Below, one piece after another: positions 17,401 through 22,792 of a stretch of 22,792 bases of DNA; position 1 is the first letter of the stretch; the number at the start of each line of letters is the position of its first letter. Below the pieces are notes generated by a model. It was given only the letters and a program-made list of their open reading frames with translations. It was not told the DNA's origin and ran no database searches. Origin of the DNA: a virus; IMG/VR virus record IMGVR_UViG_3300005936_000021, positions 1 through 22,792 of that record; one strand, given 5' to 3'. The translations under genes and the position numbers were made by a program.

Positions 17401-17951
17401 ATATATCCCGCACGACTCAGCGTGTAAGAATAGACAGACTTATTTGTGTCCAGTATGAAGAGTTTTGTCCCCTCTGGGTTCAAGACAAACGCCCTAGCGT
17501 TAGCCGCCCCCGCACTGTAATCAAACTCTCCTGTGTACCCTTCTGCTGTCGTAACGTCTACCAGATTCCTGTACCTCATCTCCTCCCACACATTTTCCCC
17601 GATTAGTTGGGTTACGACAAATTCGAAGACATCTCCGACGATGAAATCGGTTGACCCGTCCGAGATCGTAAACGCCACGATATCGTTGTCGTATGCCGTC
17701 CCAACATAAGTCACTGCCTTCGCTCCGGACACACTACCTACCACTGAGAACGTGCCTCCATCGACGGCTGTAGCCGTGCATGTAAGAGTCCAAGTTTCGG
17801 ACGGGGCGTCGTTCTCTGCCACAGGATATGAGATCAAGCCGTTACCCGTACCAGTCGCGGACGGAGTACCCACGGAATTGGCGACAGTGGCGTGGTCTCT
17901 GATCTTTTCCAGCAACCCCAAATGGCTATCTATAGTGCCTGTGAATCTCAT
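14469..17951 (-). CDS. giant tail protein with about 15 beta-propeller-like repeats
   Basis: A 1160-residue protein probably displayed on the virion. Residues 1 to about 140 form an N-terminal module (IDSHLGLLEKIRDHAT, then ETWTLTCTATAVDGGTFSVV and VGDVFEFVVT) that I recognise from phage virion proteins. About 142-910 are about 15 tandem repeats of roughly 50 residues with consensus P-x-G-(I/L)-x-F-S-x-D-G-x-x-(M/L)-Y-V...V-Y-Q-Y-x-L-S-T-x-W-D-(L/I)-S-T-A-S-Y, the NHL/YVTN-like propeller pattern. From about 910 the virion module resumes (ILKGPGSDGTDDVYIGFRTY, later GNPYPMYVGASS). The ATG at 17951 is chosen over the adjacent TTG at 17954: it overlaps the tape measure stop as TGATG and has GGAGGA upstream. 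The role may be glycan or receptor binding, or decoration; no enzyme residues could be assigned. Confidence 0.85.
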   Translation of the reverse strand: MRFTGTIDSHLGLLEKIRDHATVANSVGTPSATGTGNGLISYPVAENDAPSETWTLTCTATAVDGGTFSVVGSVSGAKAVTYVGTAYDNDIVAFTISDGSTDFIVGDVFEFVVTQLIGENVWEEMRYRNLVDVTTAEGYTGEFDYSAGAANARAFVLNPEGTKLFILDTNKSVYSYTLSRAGYIDSATYDTASFDTSGQTTSPQGLAFSPDGLGMYVVGTGGVVYQYTMTVAWGLSTATYASKTLSVATELTTTGSDLVFDDTGSNLYVTSSTNNIVAQYSMTTPYDLSTGSYASKQGAYADVAYCRSMVLSSDLDDAFFYCSTADTLYQYPVATPGDISTISYGEKSSIVDFGWGNPVFMKANATGDIWYVMDPDDDTIYQLAMSTDWDVSTLWQDTKEVDASDAISGTGLVGMAFNPDGEEVFLTDVTDGYVRMLDMEVPWRIASAYYGAKEYDVSSECDDLEGIRFSTDGVYMFVCDGTTDTIYRYSLRVPWVVITAEYGGHSFGPISGNLKGCWFNPTGTTVYYLYDSLGTNYVGSTPLSTAWDLGTAGFGANVVVTPPTSAAKNLAFSADGTAMYVVTDTTVYQHDLSIAWSITTASYSGHSLTKSGAIFGSILFDSTGSYAYIGQVNGNIEKYSLTSAWSLAAYTYISGIAIPEIVRGMAYDSTGDTVYFASASISLGGDVVEYSLNAAWDIVSPVSRNYPEFDVSAQDATPNGVAFNDDGTKMYVAGASTKYVYQYPLSSAYDLTSATAVGVVSLDVSYLTTVPQGICFSPDGTEMFVVRVGTTATLARYTLSTPWDLSTASYVSMFDMSSEDTDMYNLVFTDDGMRFIICGQDNDYAYQYDLTTAWDITTASYGSEYFDLSSYTMAPSGIALDPGGSTLFIAEGMDSKIFEFGLDTESELILKGPGSDGTDDVYIGFRTYTDVTNGRFGLYAEGYTGYESAQTFWLQPGSMYQVSQTYRPLYRLVNNNSYEYWLYISGRSIVTVARPNMRYEVGYSGLYYSNDSPLSPVTGNPYPMYVGASSLSQIISEHLGACFYNGYPGESASNAYLRYTTWLPIGDHPDTGRVSVWPWNVQYDSSDLTELGPILKPDESSVYDLMAATLITDGKVFGQLEGMYFIPPFGVSAEDTVTVGTDVYDVFPAETLQLYCAIKR
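15220..17528 (-). repeat. about 15 tandem propeller-blade repeats (~50 aa each)
   Basis: Degenerate protein-level repeats of about 150 bases inside the giant tail protein. Well-preserved cores include GLAFSPDGLGMYVV, GMAFNPDGEEVFLTD, NLAFSADGTAMYVV, GVAFNDDGTKMYVAG and GICFSPDGTEMFVV, with linkers such as AWDITTASYGS and PWDLSTASYVS. Fifteen units fit two seven-bladed propellers plus one unit, or another closure. The units are well diverged from one another. Confidence 0.85.
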
Positions 17952-20900
17952 CAAAATCCTCCGCCAGCGCGTGTTTGATTTGGGTTTTGGTTCGACGCCT
18001 TGGATACTGCTGCGTCAAAGGACGACCTGCCTCCGGCGATCATTCGTTCCATCGACAGCTCGTTGGCAACCAGAACGGGAAGAATCTGAGACATTGGTCC
18101 AGATCCGTAGCCAACCGATCCACCAGAAGCTGCTGATGCCATACCCCTTACCATAGGCACCGACTCCACAACTGTCGAGACGCCGGGCAAAGAACTGCTA
18201 TCGAGCTGCAGGTTATTCATAGCCTGGAACAGCGACGCTCCGTACTTGGACACGGCTTCGGGACGTATGACGTACTCAGAGGGTCTTAGCCACGCAGGAA
18301 CCGTATCCCTACGATCGATACCGGCAGGTCGGCCAGGTACTGGACCCCCGGACGCATACCCTCTGACCATGCCTCCGTGAGCTGCACCCCCGAAGTAACT
18401 CATGGCCATTGATGCCAAGCCGCCGATAGCAGCACCCACACCACCCCCACCACCCCCACCACCCCCACCACCCATACCAGAAAACAGACTGCTTAGGGAT
18501 CCCATAATCCCCTCAAATCCCCCAGACAGCAGTCCAGACATACTACTCATTAACCCCCCAAAACCTCCAGAGAACAACCCACCTATACTGCCTAGGAGTC
18601 CAGAGAAACCTCCGGACAAGACTCCGGTCAGGCTGCCAAGCATCTTTTTGAAGCCCCCGGTAATCGTCCCCAACATGCCGGGCGACTTAGAAGTCATCAT
18701 GTCTGTCGTTTCGGTGGCTCCCCCTACAATGCCTTCACCCGAAACCACAGATGTCTGCTTCTCTGCCGTTTTCGTGCCAAAGATACCAGAAAAGATCTTG
18801 CTTAGTGGCCCCATAACCGCCTCAGATTTCGCCCCCTCGGTCAATGCAGATACTATCCCGTCCAAGGTCTCTTCGAATACCTTCTGACCCAACTTATCCG
18901 CGAAGCTCAGCAGAGCGTTGCCTAGGGCTGTGCGCAGGTCGTAATCAAGTCCTGCGACACTGCGAGTGAACGCCTGGGAGAGGGTACCTGCTACGGTCGT
19001 CTGAAGTTCAGAGAATCCATCCCCCATTTCAGTGAAATAGTTTACCGTCCCTTTTCGCTTGATATCAAGGCTGTCCTGCTCCATTTGGGTACGGATTTCA
19101 TGTTCATCACGCAACCCCCCAATGTTAATGTCGATCACCTTTCGTCTATTAGCGATCTCTGTATCGAGAGCTGCTTGAGCGTCCGTTACCTTGGTTTTAT
19201 CTTCAGGTGTGGCAGCTTTGGAAAGCTGGTCTGAGAGTATGCGCTTCCGGACAGCCTCTTCTTCCTTCAGGTTCGCGAGAGCTTGGGTGTGCAATGTAAG
19301 CAACGCGCTACGCTCAATATCAGATTCCTGAGCCAGGTACTGTAGGTTGATGGTTGCACGTTCTTTGGCAGCTTTTTTCTCAGATAGCTTACCAGAATCA
19401 ACCTTGAACTGAACGACATCCAACGCGAACTTCTTTTCCTGTGCGATACGCGCCGTCAGGTAGTTCTTTTCGGCGTTCTTCTGGGCCTGCACCTTGATTA
19501 GCGCCAACTGTTCTGCATACACCTTATCGAGAGATGTTATCTGTGCACCTGTGGCTTTCGCCCCAGATTCGGCTTTGATTATACCTCCCACTTGGGTCGT
19601 TACTTTTCCCTTTGACTCAGTATTTAATCCACTTAGTGTCGCTGCCTGCCTACCCTTCGCGAGTCCCAGCCCTTCTTTGATCACCTCAAGTCTTGCTTTA
19701 GCATCCCGCAGTGACGATGCGTCTCCTGCCATCTCCAAAGCTTTGATCTCGTTAACAAGCTGTCGCTCGGATCGCTTCAGGTCAAGAACCTCCAGGGACG
19801 CCGCCTTGAACGCCGCCACCGCGTGGATCTCACCAGCTGTGAAGAGCTTTGTCGATTTGGCTTCTTCCTTTCTGGCATCTGCCGATGCCTTGAACGCTGC
19901 CTGCTGATCCTGCAGCGTCTTCTTCAGGTTGGCGTATTCTTCCCGGGCAAACGATGCCGCCTGGACGTCTTTCAGAATCACAGCGGCCAATCCCGACACG
20001 CTGGTCCCATAATCCCCAGAGTCGAACTTGAACTCCCCAGCTTCCTTTTTTGCCTCTTCAAGGTACGAGGTCATATCGGCAAGGTTGTAGTTGGTTGAAA
20101 TCACGGATGCCGCCACGGAATCCAGGAACGTGTCTATCAACTTCAGAGACTCTACCGTACCATCGTCTACCCCAATCCCAGCCCTCTTATCTGCCTTTTG
20201 GGTGATGCCAACTAGCTTATCGGATGTTTCCTTTCCGATAGCTTTCCAGACGGCGTTAAGGTCTTCTTTCGTCTGCTCCAGGGTCTTTATTGCTTTGGCG
20301 TCAGCTTCCGTTAGGATTCCAGTAAAATGGAAAGCCTTTAGCATCGAATCTAAAATACTCTTGAATTGCCCGAGAAAGTATCCACCAAATGCAAACAGTG
20401 GGGCTGCCAGTACCTGTGCTGCACCCTCAAACAATACCCGAAGGGCACTCAGAAATTCTGTGAAATTGAGTTGGCCGCCCTCCCCTCCCATGCTGGCTAG
20501 TTTGTTCGAAATCATCTGAAGTGCTTTTACCACAACCAAAGTGATCACAGATATCGCGGCGCCAGTGAGCAGGACTGATTTCATCCAAACGATAGCAGCT
20601 CCTGCTGTAAGCCCTCCACCGGCCCCAACACTCACAAGTCCGGCCTTTGACGCCAAACCTCCGGCTGCTCCGGCTGCTTTTACACCTAATCCCTTAGCCG
20701 CACCAGTAGCACCTAGAGCGCCCAATGCGTTTGTAACGCCTGCAGCCTTTAACAACTTCAATGATGCTACCAATGCTACAATAGCCGCCGTGAGCTTGCC
20801 CAGACCTGCAGCCAGTGTGCTAGATCTCGTCCCAAAGATCTCCAGCTTGTCGAATGCTGTTACCAGCTTGCTGACCCACCCGAAGATTGTTACGAACGTT

Positions 20901-22792
20901 TTAACGATCTCCAACGCGTATACGACCAACACCCTCAAAGATTTCCCCAAGGAGGCAGCCAGATCCTCTAAATTGCCCCCTACCGCCAGCCTGCGTACGT
21001 ATTGAAGAAGCAGCTTGATTTCATCAGCGAATGCCGTTAGGGCTGCCAGTGCCGACTTGCTCGGCTGCATTTTGCCAAACGGATCCTTGGTAACCAAAGC
21101 GTTCGACAGATCCGTAACCAGGTCTTTGAAATCTTCGAACACTCCTATCCCGGCTGCTCCGGCTAGCAACTGGAACCGGTCTTTCAGGTTACTGAGTTTG
21201 ACTGTGAGAGTTTCCATACTCTCTTCGCCGGCGTCGTTGAACGCTTGGAACCGCGACTGGAGTTCCTTGAACAGCGTCCCCATAGCTGTCCAGTTTTTCA
21301 CGTCCTCCCGAGAGATATCCAAACTCACTGCCAGACGCGATGTCTGTTGACGGATCTGCCCTGTGAGTAGCGACCTGATCTCTTCGGGTAGCTGGTTCTG
21401 AAGAAGTCCGACAGCCGTGGCCGCCCGGGACACACTGCCTGTAAACTCCCGAACCTGATCCGGATCAAACCCGGCTTTCATTCCCGGGGCTATGGCATAC
21501 TGGAGATTCCTAGCCAGATCCTCAAATGTCGAGCTCGTAGATAGGGCATCAACGCGCAACTTGCGCATCTGGTCCCTCGACACCGCATGGGCAGCGTTAA
21601 GGGCTTCCACCCCCTTTAATAGCCTCCCGTTCTCATCCACAAGGGTACCCGTAGCTGTGAACAAGGCTGCCAACCCCAACTCGGTCACTTCCATCTCAGC
21701 ATTGAACCGGAACAGTTCCGTGATGACGGTACGTAGTGCTCTGGTAAACTGGTTGATGATGGTGTAGAAGGCGTACACCTTGAACAGGTGGGCCAGATTC
21801 ACTGCGTAGCTTCTTGTGGACTTCGAAGCCTGACTCATCGTTTTTGCGTTCTCCTGGACTTCAAGACCCAGCTGCCTCGCAACGTTCGGGTCATTGATAT
21901 CCAACCCGGCCTTGGTTGCTAGAGTTTTGGTGCGCCGGGCAAGAACCTGCTGATTAAGCAAATTCGTGATTCGCTTCTGTGCCTGCTCCTCAACAGAGAG
22001 TCGCTGGAGGTTCTTGTCCTTCAGCTTTGCGATAGTTGTTTCGATAGCTCTCTGGGCCTTCAGTATCGAAATAACCCGCTCTTTCTTTTGGAGCGTCAGG
22101 TTTTCAAGCTGGAACTTTTTGCTCTCCAAAGAGACAAGTCTGGCTTCCAGATCATACTTCTTCTTTATGGTCTGGTAATCCCGATCGTGAAGGACATCCC
22201 TCGACGTTTCGAGAGCTTGTCTACGCTGCATGAGCGCTACTTGCTTCTGCAGCCCCTGAACATCCGGACTGCCACCAACAGTCAGTGTAGTTTTCAACGA
22301 CGATAGGCGTGTCTGTAGTGCTACCTGAGTCTTGAGACCTTGAAGCACTCGACTACCGGCCAAAACTAAGGCCTGCTTCAAACTCTGTTGCTGCTGGAGC
22401 GCAGCATTCTCTAGTTTGAGCTTCTGCAGTCCCGTATCTGAAGACGAAGCTATTTGGTTGGTGAGCTGTTGTTTCTTAGAGAGTATCGCGACAGAGCGTT
22501 CTTGCTCTTGGAGCGCCCGGTTCCCGAGTTGGAGTCTCTTACTCTCCAGTGCCAGAGATCTGGATTCCTGGTCGACACGAAGCTTGAGCTTCTGGTATTC
22601 CTTATCGTGCAGAGAATACGACTTGTTTTTGAGGTTCTGAATCTGACGCTGGAGGTATGCTTGCTGCTTCGTAAGATCTGCTGTATTCTCAACCTCCGTG
22701 TTGAGGGTATGGGCAGCTTTAGCCGACTTGTCGAGCGCTGTAGAAAGTGCTACTGCATTCTGGGCAGATTGCTTGGAGAACTTGAATGATGC
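17951..22792 (-). CDS. tail tape measure protein, 5' end outside window
   Basis: The tape measure protein sets tail length and often helps DNA entry. The frame is open to the right edge: the codons from 22792 to the TTG at 22381 contain no stop, so 1613 residues are visible and the start lies outside. The first ~320 visible residues are Lys/Glu/Gln-rich coiled coil with an internal duplication. Next comes a core (about 330-650) with hydrophobic LFKVYAFYTIINQF. A hydrophobic part around 20510-20830 contains possible membrane segments (GAAISVITLVVVKAL). Further coiled coil follows. The C-terminus has three 15-residue Gly-rich repeats, an 11-Gly run, and GGPVPGRPAGIDRRDTVPAW then LRPSEYVIRPEAVSKYG, the usual tape measure ending. 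It is the most upstream visible gene of the tail block. Confidence 0.93.
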   Translation of the reverse strand, partial: ASFKFSKQSAQNAVALSTALDKSAKAAHTLNTEVENTADLTKQQAYLQRQIQNLKNKSYSLHDKEYQKLKLRVDQESRSLALESKRLQLGNRALQEQERSVAILSKKQQLTNQIASSSDTGLQKLKLENAALQQQQSLKQALVLAGSRVLQGLKTQVALQTRLSSLKTTLTVGGSPDVQGLQKQVALMQRRQALETSRDVLHDRDYQTIKKKYDLEARLVSLESKKFQLENLTLQKKERVISILKAQRAIETTIAKLKDKNLQRLSVEEQAQKRITNLLNQQVLARRTKTLATKAGLDINDPNVARQLGLEVQENAKTMSQASKSTRSYAVNLAHLFKVYAFYTIINQFTRALRTVITELFRFNAEMEVTELGLAALFTATGTLVDENGRLLKGVEALNAAHAVSRDQMRKLRVDALSTSSTFEDLARNLQYAIAPGMKAGFDPDQVREFTGSVSRAATAVGLLQNQLPEEIRSLLTGQIRQQTSRLAVSLDISREDVKNWTAMGTLFKELQSRFQAFNDAGEESMETLTVKLSNLKDRFQLLAGAAGIGVFEDFKDLVTDLSNALVTKDPFGKMQPSKSALAALTAFADEIKLLLQYVRRLAVGGNLEDLAASLGKSLRVLVVYALEIVKTFVTIFGWVSKLVTAFDKLEIFGTRSSTLAAGLGKLTAAIVALVASLKLLKAAGVTNALGALGATGAAKGLGVKAAGAAGGLASKAGLVSVGAGGGLTAGAAIVWMKSVLLTGAAISVITLVVVKALQMISNKLASMGGEGGQLNFTEFLSALRVLFEGAAQVLAAPLFAFGGYFLGQFKSILDSMLKAFHFTGILTEADAKAIKTLEQTKEDLNAVWKAIGKETSDKLVGITQKADKRAGIGVDDGTVESLKLIDTFLDSVAASVISTNYNLADMTSYLEEAKKEAGEFKFDSGDYGTSVSGLAAVILKDVQAASFAREEYANLKKTLQDQQAAFKASADARKEEAKSTKLFTAGEIHAVAAFKAASLEVLDLKRSERQLVNEIKALEMAGDASSLRDAKARLEVIKEGLGLAKGRQAATLSGLNTESKGKVTTQVGGIIKAESGAKATGAQITSLDKVYAEQLALIKVQAQKNAEKNYLTARIAQEKKFALDVVQFKVDSGKLSEKKAAKERATINLQYLAQESDIERSALLTLHTQALANLKEEEAVRKRILSDQLSKAATPEDKTKVTDAQAALDTEIANRRKVIDINIGGLRDEHEIRTQMEQDSLDIKRKGTVNYFTEMGDGFSELQTTVAGTLSQAFTRSVAGLDYDLRTALGNALLSFADKLGQKVFEETLDGIVSALTEGAKSEAVMGPLSKIFSGIFGTKTAEKQTSVVSGEGIVGGATETTDMMTSKSPGMLGTITGGFKKMLGSLTGVLSGGFSGLLGSIGGLFSGGFGGLMSSMSGLLSGGFEGIMGSLSSLFSGMGGGGGGGGGGGVGAAIGGLASMAMSYFGGAAHGGMVRGYASGGPVPGRPAGIDRRDTVPAWLRPSEYVIRPEAVSKYGASLFQAMNNLQLDSSSLPGVSTVVESVPMVRGMASAASGGSVGYGSGPMSQILPVLVANELSMERMIAGGRSSFDAAVSKASNQNPNQTRAGGGF
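17957..17962 (-). promoter_or_regulatory. ribosome-binding site of the propeller protein
   Basis: GGAGGA on the minus strand, 5 bases before the ATG at 17951 and inside the last codons of the tape measure gene. It supports the ATG within TGATG as the start. Confidence 0.65.
18440..18472 (-). repeat. 9-bp tandem repeat encoding an 11-glycine run
   Basis: On the coding strand the unit GGTGGTGGG is repeated three times and followed by GGTGGT, giving 11 consecutive Gly codons in the tape measure protein. The run is a likely slippage site. Five G-runs of three or more bases, separated by short loops, meet the usual G-quadruplex pattern on the coding strand. Confidence 0.9.
18482..18616 (-). repeat. 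three 15-aa SGGF repeats in tape measure C-terminus
   Basis: Three consecutive units begin SGGF: SGGFSGLLGSIGGLF, SGGFGGLMSSMSGLL and SGGFEGIMGSLSSLF. Each is 15 residues (45 bases), Gly/Ser-rich with hydrophobic positions. They look amphipathic or membrane-seeking and lie just before the poly-Gly linker. Confidence 0.85.
22031..22621 (-). repeat. duplicated 57-aa coiled-coil segment in tape measure protein
   Basis: Copy A (22451-22621) and copy B (22031-22201) lie exactly 420 bases (140 residues) apart in frame. By hand alignment without gaps 23 of 57 residues are identical, including LHD, ALESK/SLESK and ER...IL. The corresponding DNA is also recognisably similar. This is a protein-level duplication within the coiled coil. 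Confidence 0.85.

Noticed and set aside
18440-18472. Tandem CCACCCCCA repeat as a CRISPR or origin iteron array
   Set aside because: There are no spacers and the period is a codon multiple encoding poly-Gly within a tape measure protein.
18402-18887. 161-aa proline-rich ORF on the + strand
   Set aside because: It is the antisense shadow of the Gly-rich end of the tape measure gene and has no independent ribosome-binding site or family signature.
20541-21005. 154-aa Ala/Pro-rich ORF on the + strand
   Set aside because: Antisense to the Ala/Gly-rich hydrophobic region of the tape measure protein; composition explains the long open frame.
17951-22381. TTG at 22381 as the tape measure start
   Set aside because: The frame continues without a stop to 22792 and encodes coiled coil homologous to the downstream copy, so the gene runs off the edge.

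Overview
This window is a stretch of tailed-phage genome, either free phage or prophage. The tail set is that of a non-contractile (siphovirus-like) particle: a long tape measure protein, then a gene block resembling that of Rhodobacter-type gene transfer agents and related phages (DUF2163/gpL-like protein, NlpC/P60 peptidase, J/gp15-like hub). GC content is near 50-53%, Shine-Dalgarno sites are clear and genes are tightly packed. These tail families suggest a Gram-negative, probably proteobacterial host, but this is an inference. I see no host gene, tRNA, integrase, IS element or CRISPR array.

Left part (1-7342, all + strand): a replication and recombination cluster. It holds an SNF2-type helicase cut by the window's left edge, a possible 48-residue ORF in a region with two stem-loops, a 197-residue protein that may be an ssDNA-binding protein, a family A DNA polymerase with a 3'-5' exonuclease domain, a 91-residue unknown protein, a protein with features of a DnaN-type sliding clamp, and a RuvC-like resolvase with all four acidic residues. 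Together they cover unwinding, synthesis with proofreading, possible processivity and junction resolution. A perfect 13-bp hairpin lies between the ssDNA-binding candidate and the polymerase.

Right part (7296-22792, all - strand): tail morphogenesis genes, read from right to left. The order is tape measure protein (cut by the right edge), a large tail protein carrying about 15 beta-propeller-like repeats, a 307-residue tail protein, a 572-residue tail protein with an apparent internal duplication, a DUF2163/gpL-like protein, an NlpC/P60 peptidase, the J/gp15-like hub, and a tail-fibre-like protein. Most junctions are stop/start overlaps (TGATG, TAATG, ATGA, TAATG), so the block is probably co-transcribed and translationally coupled.

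The two blocks converge, and the resolvase and fibre genes overlap tail to tail by 47 bp. The most striking item is the giant tail protein: a propeller-repeat segment of about 770 residues appears to be inserted between two virion-protein modules, and some of its central blades are clearly poorer in GC than the rest. Start sites were corrected where the sequence decides them (resolvase at 6722, peptidase at 11026, propeller protein at 17951). Both edge genes are open to the window boundary.
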